In this document: positions 7,357-14,473 of the stretch, one piece after another | Numbering within the stretch: position 1 is the stretch's first letter | How the letters are laid out: the number at the start of each line of letters is the position of its first letter | Assembly: GCA_026414955.1 (NCBI GenBank) | Contig: JAOAIA010000019.1 | Location: 1-21,523 of the forward strand | DNA: 21,523 nt | Source of the DNA: Candidatus Bipolaricaulota bacterium | Lineage (GTDB): Bacteria > Bipolaricaulota > Bipolaricaulia > RBG-16-55-9 > DRXL01 | Reading direction: 5' to 3' | The notes under the pieces: model-generated | Database searches by the model: none | The model's input: only the letters and a program-made list of their open reading frames with translations | What the model was told of the DNA's origin: nothing | Program-made: the position numbers and the translations under genes

Positions 7357-8616
7357 ATGCCTTGCACGCGACGCCAGTTTCTCCAAAGTATCGGGGCCGC
7401 AGCGGGTTTATGGTGGCTGATGGGGCTGACAAGCTGCGGGCCGACTCAGCCCTCTGGACCGATCAAGATCGGGACGCTGCTCGACTATACGGGGGCGTTA
7501 GCGGAGTTTGGGCCGCCGTTGCGCAATTCTGCTGAATTGGCTGCCCAGCACATCAACGACGCGGGCGGGCTCTTGGGAGGACGCAAGCTCGAGCTGGTCC
7601 ACGAGGACGCCGCAACAAATCCCTCTGTTGCCCTCGATCGCGCCAAAAAGCTCATCGAGATAGACAAAGTCCCTGCGATCGTCGGGGCCTTGGCCAGCGG
7701 GGTCACCGTTCCCGTTGCCCAGACCGTTACGATCCCTAACAGAGTGCTGCTCATCTCGCCGGCTTCGACCTCGCCCTTGCTCACGCACCTGCCCGAAGAC
7801 GAGGGGAAAGACCTGCTCTTTCGCACCTGCCCGTCGGATGCGCTCCAGGGGATCGTCTTGGGGAAGCTCGCGGCGGAGCTGGGCTACGCGACCGCAGCCG
7901 TGCTCTACGTGAACAACCCCTACGGGCAAGGGCTGAAGGACGAGTTCAAAAGATCGTTTGAGCGTCATGGCGGGCGCGTGGTGAGCGAGGCCGCCCACCC
8001 TGAAGAGGTCCAGCCCAGCTACGTGGCCGAGCTGCGCCAGCTCACCGAAGCGCAGCCTGACGTCTTAGTCGCTATCGGCTACCCCGGTCATGCGACGATC
8101 TACCTCAAAGAAGCACTCGAGGGCGGGTATGCGAAAAAGTTTCTGTTCGTGGACGGGACGAAATCCGAAAAGATCATTGAAGCCGTGGGGGCCGAAAATC
8201 TTGAGGGCATGTACGGCACCGCGCCGGGATCGGAGAAAACTTCCTCGCTGGAGATCTTCAACGCTGAGTACCAACGGGTCTATAAAGAGGTGCCGCCGCA
8301 GCCGTTTATGGCCAACGCCTACGATGCCGTGATCGTGCTCGCCCTGGCTATGCAGCGAGCGGGCAAGGCCGATAGCCTCGCCATGCGCGATGCGCTCCGC
8401 AGTGTAGCCAACCCGCCGGGGGAGATCGTCAGCGCGGGGGCTGAGGGCATGAAGAGGGCATTCCAGCTTCTCAAAGAGAACCGCGAGATAGACTACGAAG
8501 GCGCCGCCGGGGCGGTCAATTTCGACGCCCATGGCGATGTGATCACCCCTATTGAGATTTGGCAGTATACCAGCGGCACAATCCAGACGGTTCGTCTGGA
8601 AATGCCCACTGAGTAA
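7357..8616 (+). CDS. Branched-chain-amino-acid-type ABC transporter binding protein, Tat lipoprotein
   Basis: A 419-residue extracytoplasmic binding protein of the LivK type (periplasmic binding protein family 6). The N-terminus has a twin-arginine motif (TRRQFLQ) and a lipobox ending at Cys27 (LTSC), so it should be exported folded and anchored by lipid. The mature part begins IKIGTLLDYTGALAEFG, followed by ISPASTSPLLT, YVNNPYGQGL and FLFVDGTKS, all typical of the family. The ligand could be a branched-chain or other amino acid, or an amide; this cannot be settled by reading. It is a close paralogue of the protein at 8839 and probably serves the liv permease operon convergent with it. Confidence 0.9.
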   Translation: MPCTRRQFLQSIGAAAGLWWLMGLTSCGPTQPSGPIKIGTLLDYTGALAEFGPPLRNSAELAAQHINDAGGLLGGRKLELVHEDAATNPSVALDRAKKLIEIDKVPAIVGALASGVTVPVAQTVTIPNRVLLISPASTSPLLTHLPEDEGKDLLFRTCPSDALQGIVLGKLAAELGYATAAVLYVNNPYGQGLKDEFKRSFERHGGRVVSEAAHPEEVQPSYVAELRQLTEAQPDVLVAIGYPGHATIYLKEALEGGYAKKFLFVDGTKSEKIIEAVGAENLEGMYGTAPGSEKTSSLEIFNAEYQRVYKEVPPQPFMANAYDAVIVLALAMQRAGKADSLAMRDALRSVANPPGEIVSAGAEGMKRAFQLLKENREIDYEGAAGAVNFDAHGDVITPIEIWQYTSGTIQTVRLEMPTE

Positions 8617-8632
8617 ACAAAAGCGGGAGGCC

Positions 8633-8661
8633 TTGACTTGAGCGGGCCTCACCGCTATAAT
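8633..8661 (+). promoter_or_regulatory. Strong sigma70 promoter before the structured leader
   Basis: TTGACT (8633-8638) and a perfect TATAAT (8656-8661) are 17 bp apart. Transcription should start near 8668, about 170 bases before the second binding-protein gene, producing a long structured leader. Confidence 0.85.
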
Positions 8662-8667
8662 GCGCCT

Positions 8668-8838
8668 AACCAAAAGACAGACCGTCGAGCGCCAAAGTGA
8701 GTAAGTTCGCCAAAACTATGTGTACCAGGAGGTGATTCACACAGAGCATAATGGGGGATTCCTGGTGTAAGACTTTTGTGGCGCTCGACGGCGTAATCAC
8801 CATAATGCCAAAACTTTAGGGAGGTGTCTTTACACTCT
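8668..8838 (+). promoter_or_regulatory. Structured 5' leader RNA, candidate cis-regulatory element
   Basis: The leader can fold into a closed structure. The closing stem pairs 8682-8694 (CCGTCGAGCGCCA) perfectly with 8779-8791. An extra helix AAAGT/ACTTT (8694-8698 with 8772-8776) can extend it with small bulges. Inside are a weak hairpin (8704-8707 with 8714-8717) and a ten-pair stem, 8721-8730 with 8760-8769, including two G-U pairs. The loop of that stem holds GGTGATT (8731-8737), complementary to AATCACC (8795-8801) beyond the closing stem, so a pseudoknot or switch is possible. An AGGAGG (8727-8732) is partly buried in the stem. I recognise no known riboswitch, T-box, SRP or 6S signature. 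Confidence 0.65.
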
Positions 8839-10266
8839 ATGAAGGCCATCAAACGCCGCACATTCTTAAAGGGTGTTGGTTTAGCCGTCGGCACGGTGAC
8901 GCTGAGCGGAGTCTTTCGTGGGCCGATCATCGCCCAGCCACCCCCGGTAGTGACGATCGGGACGTTGCTCGACTCGACGGGGCCATTGGCGGAGTTCGGC
9001 CCGGCGGAACGCAAGGGCGCTGATCTCGCCGCAAGTCATTTGAACGAAGCCGCGCGAGCTGTGCTCGGTGGCCCTATCGTCAGGCTCGTCCATGAGGACC
9101 CCGGCTTCCCCAACTTCGCCCTCGTCGTAGATCGCGCCAGGAAGCTCGTCACGGTAGATGGAGCCGTCGGGCTAGTCGGTGGGTTGGCCAGCAGCGCGTC
9201 GTTGGCTATCGCTCGCGAGGTCTCCAAGCCCTTCAAAGTCCCGCAGATCTCGCCGGCTTCCACATCACCGTTGCTGACGGTCGAGCCCGATGATGACTTC
9301 CTCTTCCGCTCGACGGCTTCTGATGCACTGCAAGGGGTCGTGCTCGCGATGCTCGCCGCTGGTGAGATCAAAGAAGCCCCGGTCAAGTACAGGACGGCTG
9401 CGACGCTCTACGTCAACAACCCCTACGGGCAGGGCCTCAGTGATCGCTTCGCGAAATCATTTGAGAAGCGGGGCGGCAGGGTCTTAGCGCAGGTGCCCCA
9501 CGCTGAGGAAGTTGCCCCCAGCTATGACGCCGAGCTGCGTCGCGCGCTCGCGGGCAATCCCGATGTGCTGGTGGCAATCAGCTATCCCGGCCATGCCAAC
9601 GTCTACCTTAAGCAAGCCGTCGAGGTCTTCCGGTACAAGAGCTTCTTGTTCGTGGACGGCACGAGGTCCGCGGACATGATCAGGGCGCTCGGCTTCGACA
9701 TCTTGCACGGCTTCTACGGGACGGTGGCTGGAGCAGATCCGGCAGATCCCAACGCCAAGAAGTTCGAGGAGGAGTTCAAGAAGGTCTACGGAGAGATCCC
9801 GCCGATCCCGTACATTGATACGAGCTACGATGCGGTGGCTGCCTTCGGGCTTGCTGCAGCAGAAGCCTATCTCTCCAAGAAAGCAGCAGCTACAGGTGTT
9901 GATGTCAGGGATCACCTGAGATCAGTCAACGGGACTTCTATTGAGGGGATTAAGAACGGCCCCAAATTCGGAGTCGCAGATTTCGTCAATGCTCTTAAGG
10001 CATTGCAGCAAGGCAGCTGCGAAATCGATGCTAGAGCATGTACCGCTAAAGGGCCTAATGCAAGTTGCAAGTTTGTCAAGAAGCCGGATGGTACAGAGAT
10101 CTGCGTCTGTAGCTGCGGAGCTTGCAACTACGAGGGTGCGGGCAGCGCAATGGACTTCGACGCCGCCGGCGACGTCGTCTCACCTATCGAGATCTGGCAG
10201 TACAACAAGGACGCCCCAGGCGGCATCAAGACGATCACCTTGGTCAAGCAGGTTCCGCCAGAGTGA
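8839..10266 (+). CDS. Branched-chain-amino-acid-type ABC binding protein with a seven-cysteine insert
   Basis: A 475-residue binding protein of the LivK type, closely related to the one at 7357 (shared VTIGTLLD, ISPASTSPLLT, YVNNPYGQGL, FLFVDGT). The signal has a twin-arginine motif (KRRTFLK) but no lipobox, so the protein is probably free in the periplasm or released. Near the C-terminus a segment of about 32 residues, absent from the paralogue, carries cysteines at 394, 401, 410, 422, 424, 426 and 429 (ending CVCSCGAC). The ATG at 8839 suits the signal peptide, but its GGGAGGTG site (8819-8826) is unusually far away (12 bases); an in-frame GTG at 8824 overlaps that site. It is transcribed from its own promoter through a structured leader. 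Confidence 0.9.
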   Translation: MKAIKRRTFLKGVGLAVGTVTLSGVFRGPIIAQPPPVVTIGTLLDSTGPLAEFGPAERKGADLAASHLNEAARAVLGGPIVRLVHEDPGFPNFALVVDRARKLVTVDGAVGLVGGLASSASLAIAREVSKPFKVPQISPASTSPLLTVEPDDDFLFRSTASDALQGVVLAMLAAGEIKEAPVKYRTAATLYVNNPYGQGLSDRFAKSFEKRGGRVLAQVPHAEEVAPSYDAELRRALAGNPDVLVAISYPGHANVYLKQAVEVFRYKSFLFVDGTRSADMIRALGFDILHGFYGTVAGADPADPNAKKFEEEFKKVYGEIPPIPYIDTSYDAVAAFGLAAAEAYLSKKAAATGVDVRDHLRSVNGTSIEGIKNGPKFGVADFVNALKALQQGSCEIDARACTAKGPNASCKFVKKPDGTEICVCSCGACNYEGAGSAMDFDAAGDVVSPIEIWQYNKDAPGGIKTITLVKQVPPE

Positions 10267-10302
10267 CCTCTCCCCTAGGCCCCTCCCCTAAAGAGGGAGG
10301 GG
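10267..10302. repeat. GC-rich hairpin repeat, copy 2 (shortened)
   Basis: Directly after the stop codon, CCCCTCCC (10280-10287) and GGGAGGGG (10295-10302) form a stem around a seven-base loop. It is preceded by CCTCTCCCC, which resembles the outer arm of the repeat at 6648-6700. It belongs to the same short-repeat family, here lying outside the coding region. Confidence 0.7.
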
Positions 10303-10329
10303 AACGGGCTTTCCAAGAGCGGAGTTGGC

Positions 10330-10356
10330 GAGCGGGGGCCGACATGGCTCCCGCTC
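10330..10356 (+). terminator. Terminator between the convergent binding-protein and liv operons
   Basis: GAGCGGGGGCC (10330-10340) pairs over all eleven positions (one G-U) with GGCTCCCGCTC (10346-10356) around a five-base loop. On the plus strand CTTTTATT follows within five bases, so it fits termination of the plus-strand transcript. It may also help end the minus-strand operon, which has no T-run there. Confidence 0.7.
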
Positions 10357-10363
10357 ATAGCTT

Positions 10364-11518
10364 TTATTGCTGCCCTTTCTCTTCCGGGAGAATCCCCTGA
10401 GGCCGAAAGAGCAAGATCGCTATCAGCAGAACCCCAACGAGCAGATAGCGCACGTAGAAGACCTGAGTCTTGAATTGAAACGGCACCACAGCGTCACTTA
10501 AGAACGTTGTGCCTACCCAAATCGCCCAAATCGCAAACGCCCCAAAGACCGCGCCCTTGTGATTGCCCGATCCCCCCGCCATCAGCATCACCCAGATCAT
10601 GAACGTATAGCTCATCGGGTGAAACAGCCCAAAGTCAATGGTGCTCACCGATGCCGTGAACAGCGCGCCCCCGATCCCCATCACACACGCTCCTAAGACG
10701 AACGCTTGGATTTTAAATGCAAAGACGTTCTTGCCGAACGCGCTTGTGGCGGCCTCATCTTCACGGATCGCCCGCAAGACCCGGCCCCACGGCGAACGCG
10801 TGACCATCTGAAGAAGCCAGAAGAGCCCCATCAACGAGAGAGCAAGCAGCACAAGCAACATCACACCGTAGTCGCGCGAGTCCAACGGAGCTAAAAGCTC
10901 CCTGATAAAGCTGGGCAACCACACGCAGGGGGGGTCTTCGACGAGGCAGAACAAGGGCTTGGGAATCCCCGATAACGGCTGCGGCCCGTTGGCCAGCCAG
11001 CGTTCGTTCTGAAAGACCAATCTGAGTGACTCGGCAATGCCAATCGTCGCGATCGCAAGATAGTCTTCTCTCAGGCGCAGCGTCAGCAACCCGATCAACA
11101 GCGCGATCACACCGCAGACAAGGGCTGCGCCAAGCACCCCATAGATAAATGGAAGATTCCACCCAAAGAGTTGCTTGGTGTACTCCGCCGCCAGCCCCGT
11201 GGGCATGGGCTTGGTGATGAGCGCCGACGTGAACGCCCCCACGGCAAAGAACGCCGCGATCCCAATATTAAAGAGCCCGGTCAGCCCCCACTGGATATTC
11301 AGTCCCAACGCCAAGACCGCATACAGACAGGCTGTAATCGCTGGGGCTAACAGATATGCTACCCACTCCCTCGGCGCCAAGACTATCGTCGCGCCCAAGA
11401 GCAGTGCGCCCAGAATAGCCAACCCAAGGCGCACGAACAACGAGCGCCCAAAGAAGCTGAAGAGCCATCCCCCTAAGACCCCAAAAGTCACGGACACGAT
11501 GAGGCGCGTCAGCTCCAT
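10364..11518 (-). CDS. livM: Branched-chain amino acid ABC transporter permease LivM
   Basis: A 384-residue integral membrane protein, the second permease of a LivKHMGF-type importer. Its many hydrophobic helices include LGLNIQWGLTGLFNIGIAAF, a typical LivM helix, and the cytoplasmic segment SPWGRVLRAIREDEAATSAF carries the EAA-like contact with the ATPases. It ends with the usual FRPQGILPE. The true start is ATG at 11518, overlapping the livH stop codon by one base (TGATG); an upstream extension of the frame reads through livH out of frame and is not real. It is last in the operon and convergent with the binding-protein genes. Confidence 0.95.
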   Translation of the reverse strand: MELTRLIVSVTFGVLGGWLFSFFGRSLFVRLGLAILGALLLGATIVLAPREWVAYLLAPAITACLYAVLALGLNIQWGLTGLFNIGIAAFFAVGAFTSALITKPMPTGLAAEYTKQLFGWNLPFIYGVLGAALVCGVIALLIGLLTLRLREDYLAIATIGIAESLRLVFQNERWLANGPQPLSGIPKPLFCLVEDPPCVWLPSFIRELLAPLDSRDYGVMLLVLLALSLMGLFWLLQMVTRSPWGRVLRAIREDEAATSAFGKNVFAFKIQAFVLGACVMGIGGALFTASVSTIDFGLFHPMSYTFMIWVMLMAGGSGNHKGAVFGAFAIWAIWVGTTFLSDAVVPFQFKTQVFYVRYLLVGVLLIAILLFRPQGILPEEKGQQ

Positions 11519-12429
11519 CACGATCGCCCTCCGAAGATCCCCTGCGGGCGCACCAACAGCACTACAATTAAGACGAGAAAGGCCACCGCCGGCTGATAAG
11601 CGGGATTGAGCCATTCCGTCGAAAGACGCTGCACGATCCCGATCACCAGCCCCCCGATGAGTGCCCCGTAGGGATTTCCTACAGTCCCCAACACTGCGGC
11701 CGCAAAGAGCGGGAGCAGGAAGCTCCAGCCCATCTCCGGGTAGAGCTGGGCGTTCACTCCGTACATGATCCCCGCAAGAGCCGCCAAGCCCGCGCCTATC
11801 CCCCAGGTCCACAGACGCACCCGCTCGGTGTTGATCCCCGTCACGCGGGCAAGGTCGGGATTGTCCGCCGTGGCGCGCATCGCCTTGCCGAGCTTTGTCT
11901 TCTGCAAGAAGAGATAGACCGAAGCGACCAACGAGAGCGCCAAGATGACGATGATCAACTCATCAGGTCGGATGCGAATATCAAAGGGGAGCTGCCACGC
12001 CGGACGGTACAGCCCCGGAAAGTAACTGATCTTATCCGGCCCCCAGAAGATATAGATGAGATTGCGCACGATGAACGCGGCGCCCAGCGAGGCCATCGCC
12101 ACTATAACGGGGCTGGCACGGCGTGCCCGCAACGGACGATAGAACATCTGATCAAGCGCAATGGCAATCAGCGCTGTCACTCCAGCAGAGATGGGCATCG
12201 CCAAGATCAAGGGCCAACCGAAGCTCGTCCCTCCGAACCGTTCCTGGGGCACCCCCAACACGGGGAAGAGCACACTGATCAGAAAGAGCGCGATATACGC
12301 GCCGACGCTCATCAGATCCCCGTGGGCGAAGTTGGCAAATCGCAAGATTCCGTAAATCAACGTGAGTCCAATCGCCCCCAGGGCGATGATGCTCCCGTAG
12401 ATAATCCCGTAGACGGTCAGCTCCAGCAT
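11518..12429 (-). CDS. livH: Branched-chain amino acid ABC transporter permease LivH
   Basis: A 303-residue integral membrane permease. Characteristic stretches are the N-terminal YGIIYGSIIALGAIGLTLIY with GILRFANFAHGDLMSVGAYI, the cytoplasmic loop TKLGKAMRATADNPDLARVT, and the C-terminal LVLIVVLLVRPQGIFG. It should pair with LivM to form the membrane channel. The AAGGGAG ribosome-binding site overlaps the stop codon of the small gene before it, so the genes are translationally coupled. Length and composition are normal. Confidence 0.95.
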   Translation of the reverse strand: MLELTVYGIIYGSIIALGAIGLTLIYGILRFANFAHGDLMSVGAYIALFLISVLFPVLGVPQERFGGTSFGWPLILAMPISAGVTALIAIALDQMFYRPLRARRASPVIVAMASLGAAFIVRNLIYIFWGPDKISYFPGLYRPAWQLPFDIRIRPDELIIVILALSLVASVYLFLQKTKLGKAMRATADNPDLARVTGINTERVRLWTWGIGAGLAALAGIMYGVNAQLYPEMGWSFLLPLFAAAVLGTVGNPYGALIGGLVIGIVQRLSTEWLNPAYQPAVAFLVLIVVLLVRPQGIFGGRS

Positions 12430-12436
12430 AGCTCCC

Positions 12437-12688
12437 TTAGTCGTCGGGCAAGCTGTCTATGAGCTTGTCCCACTCTTTGAGAGTGAAGCTCGCCTCCATG
12501 CGCAGATGGACTAACGCTGCGTATAGATCGCCTTCCAAGGTATCACGTGTTTCCCCTTCGGGCAGTCGGCGCAGTTGTGCGATCAGGTGCAAAACATGGG
12601 CACATTCTTCTTCAAGCTCCTCCAAGCCAACTTCTAAAAGATCCGTTGTAGGACGCAGCACGGTCTTGGCTTCTGCTATCTTGGCCAT
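12437..12688 (-). CDS. Small acidic helical protein inside the liv operon
   Basis: An 83-residue soluble protein, rich in Glu and Leu, predicted to be mostly helical (VGLEELEEECAHVLHLIAQL, then EGDLYAALVHLRMEASFTLK). It has no signal peptide or membrane segment, and I do not recognise the family. It sits between the second ATPase-side small gene and livH, with its stop overlapping the livH ribosome-binding site. The ATG at 12688 is chosen because AAAGGAG lies upstream at a usable distance; an in-frame GTG at 12697 overlaps the upstream stop codon. Co-transcription suggests a link with the transporter, but no function is shown. Confidence 0.7.
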   Translation of the reverse strand: MAKIAEAKTVLRPTTDLLEVGLEELEEECAHVLHLIAQLRRLPEGETRDTLEGDLYAALVHLRMEASFTLKEWDKLIDSLPDD

Positions 12689-12693
12689 CAGTT

Positions 12694-12900
12694 TCACGCT
12701 CCTTTCTTGCGCTTTCCGGGCAAGCGCTCGCGCAGCCGCTCGACTTCATGTTCAAAAACAGTAATATCCTTCTCCCACTTGCGTATATTGCGCCAATTAG
12801 GAGATGGCTTGGCATACTCTTCACCGATTTTCTCTTTATGGTGCTTAATTTGCCATTCCAAGCTCGCAATTTGCTTACGTAACCTTTGGTTCCTTCCCAT
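12694..12900 (-). CDS. Small basic coiled-coil protein inside the liv operon
   Basis: A 68-residue protein, highly charged and basic, that looks like two short helices (RLRKQIASLEWQIKHHKEKI and NIRKWEKDITVFEHEVERLR), probably a helical hairpin or coiled coil, with a lysine/arginine-rich end (PGKRKKGA). There is no signal or membrane segment. It starts five bases after the livF stop codon with only a weak GGTGG upstream, and its stop lies five bases before the next small gene. The family is not recognised. The tight spacing between livF and livH supports a real gene. Confidence 0.65.
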   Translation of the reverse strand: MGRNQRLRKQIASLEWQIKHHKEKIGEEYAKPSPNWRNIRKWEKDITVFEHEVERLRERLPGKRKKGA

Positions 12901-12905
12901 GCTAA

Positions 12906-13610
12906 TTAACCACCCAAATAAAGCCGCCCGATCTCCTCGTTCTGCAACAGCGCCGGCCCAGTGTCCTCAAAGCGATTCTCTCCCCCAGCCAGCACATAGC
13001 CCCAATCGGAAAACTTCAAGGCTTCCCGCGCGTTCTGCTCGACCATGACTATCGCTACCCCGGATCTGTTAATGTCTTTGATGCGCTCGAAGATCAGCTC
13101 GACCATCTTCGGAGCCAATCCCGCGCTCGGTTCATCTAAGAGCAAGAGCTTGGGGTCGAGCATTAAAGCCCGGCCCATCGCCACCATCTGGCGCTGCCCC
13201 CCAGAGAGCGCCCCCACTTTCACGTGCCGCCGCGCTCTCAAGTCGGGAAAGAGCGCGAAGACCTCTTCCATACGAGCACGATAGTCGTCGGTGCGAATGA
13301 ACGCCCCCATCTCGAAGTTCTCTTGGACCGTCAGCGACGGAAAGACGTTCTCAGTTTGGGGGACAAAGCACATCCCCAAGCGCACAATGCGATCAGGACT
13401 CCAGCCCGTAATATCCGTCCCGTTGAACGTCACTCTTCCGGATTTGACCGAGAGCAAACCGAAGATCGTCTTGAGCAGGGTGCTCTTGCCCGCGCCGTTG
13501 GGGCCAATAATTGTGACGATCTGCCCTGGCTCGATCTTGATCGAGACCCCGTGCAGAATCTCCATGCCCCCGTAGCCGGAGACGATCCCCTGCGCTTCTA
13601 AGAGTGCCAT
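12906..13610 (-). CDS. livF: Branched-chain amino acid ABC transporter ATPase LivF
   Basis: A 234-residue cytoplasmic ATPase of normal family length. Walker A GPNGAGKS lies at 36-43, the signature LSGGQ at 135-139 and Walker B LLLLDE at 155-160. The VEQN sequence after the D-loop, in place of the usual switch histidine context, is the LivF pattern. It pairs with LivG to power import. It starts four bases after the livG stop codon, with GAGGAC as ribosome-binding site. Confidence 0.95.
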   Translation of the reverse strand: MALLEAQGIVSGYGGMEILHGVSIKIEPGQIVTIIGPNGAGKSTLLKTIFGLLSVKSGRVTFNGTDITGWSPDRIVRLGMCFVPQTENVFPSLTVQENFEMGAFIRTDDYRARMEEVFALFPDLRARRHVKVGALSGGQRQMVAMGRALMLDPKLLLLDEPSAGLAPKMVELIFERIKDINRSGVAIVMVEQNAREALKFSDWGYVLAGGENRFEDTGPALLQNEEIGRLYLGG

Positions 13611-13614
13611 GTCC

Positions 13615-14406
13615 TCACTCCGTGATGACGGCGCGATATTGGCTGCCCAAATACGCTTCTAAGACGCGCTCATCGCGCTGGATCTCGTGCGGCGTGCCCT
13701 CGGCGAGCTTCTCCCCGTTGCTCATCACGATCACGGGATTGCAGAGATTCATCACCAAGTCCATGTCGTGCTCGATCAAAAAGAACGTCACGCCGCGCTC
13801 GTAGCAGAGCTTCTCGATATTCGCCACGAGCTGCTTCATGAGCGTTGGATTCACTCCCGCGCCCGGCTCATCTAAGAGCACCATCTCTGGGTCGGCCATG
13901 AGCGTGCGCGCCAGCTCTAATAATTTCTTCTGCCCTCCGGAGAGATTGCCCGCGTACTCGTCTTTCAAGTGTATGAGATTGACAAACTCCAACACAGCCA
14001 GGGCTTTCTCGCGGATCTCGGCTTCTTGGCGGCGGACCAGCCCCGGCAGAAACCACGAGTAGAAGAGATTCTCCCCGCGCTGCCCCGCTGGCACAAGCAT
14101 CAAATTTTCTAAGACCGTCATCTGCTTGAACTCTCTGGGAATTTGAAACGTGCGACACAACCCTTTGTGGAAGACGCGATGGGCGGGCAAGCCCGTAATA
14201 TCCTCCCCGCGGAAGATGACCCGCCCGCCATCGGGCTTATAAAAGCCCGTGATTAAATTAAAGAGCGTGGTCTTGCCCGCACCGTTGGGGCCGATCAGCC
14301 CCGTGATCGTGCCACGCTTCACAGATAGAGAGCATTTGTTGACGGCGCGCAGGCCGCCGAAGTCTTTGACCAAGCTCCGCACCTCGAGCAAGACCTCGGA
14401 CTGCAT
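13615..14406 (-). CDS. livG: Branched-chain amino acid ABC transporter ATPase LivG
   Basis: A 263-residue cytoplasmic ATPase. Walker A GPNGAGKT lies at 39-46; the LivG-type segment GLCRTFQIPREFKQMTVLEN follows, then signature LSGGQ, Walker B MVLLDEP and switch histidine in LIEHDM. It is the first gene of the six-gene operon. The start at 14406 is preferred because GGAGGGTG lies five bases upstream; the frame is open back to 14451, but the promoter -10 lies inside that stretch. Confidence 0.95.
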   Translation of the reverse strand: MQSEVLLEVRSLVKDFGGLRAVNKCSLSVKRGTITGLIGPNGAGKTTLFNLITGFYKPDGGRVIFRGEDITGLPAHRVFHKGLCRTFQIPREFKQMTVLENLMLVPAGQRGENLFYSWFLPGLVRRQEAEIREKALAVLEFVNLIHLKDEYAGNLSGGQKKLLELARTLMADPEMVLLDEPGAGVNPTLMKQLVANIEKLCYERGVTFFLIEHDMDLVMNLCNPVIVMSNGEKLAEGTPHEIQRDERVLEAYLGSQYRAVITE

Positions 14407-14436
14407 CACACCCTCCACCGCAAGGGAATTTGTGAG

Positions 14437-14466
14437 ATTATAGCGCATCACCTAGGGAGAGAGCAA
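14437..14466 (-). promoter_or_regulatory. Promoter of the liv operon
   Basis: On the minus strand TATAAT (14437-14442) is preceded 18 bp upstream by TTGCTC (14461-14466). Transcription would begin near 14430, about 25 bases before livG. It lies just after the dnaB stop codon, so the operon need not depend on read-through. Confidence 0.6.
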
Positions 14467-14473
14467 GGGCACT

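Noticed and set aside
4249..8815. ATGCCAAAACT occurring at 4249-4259 and 8805-8815 as a shared regulatory motif
   Set aside because: An 11-base match between two places is expected by chance in a window of this size, and the positions relative to the promoters differ.
8751..8819. Possible 22-codon leader peptide (starts MGDSWCKTF) ending just before the second binding protein's ribosome-binding site
   Set aside because: The only Shine-Dalgarno-like site is 18 bases away and partly buried in a stem, and the peptide has no run of regulatory amino-acid codons. It is kept as a weak alternative only.
8668..8823. SRP RNA, 6S RNA, T-box or TPP-like element
   Set aside because: The GGAAGG/AGCA SRP core, the 6S length and bubble, the T-box GGTGG/ACCGCG sequence and TPP signature sequences are all absent.
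11519..11812. 98-codon N-terminal extension of the livM frame
   Set aside because: It reads livH out of frame, and its sequence is not membrane-like. The ATG at 11518 overlapping the livH stop is the normal start.
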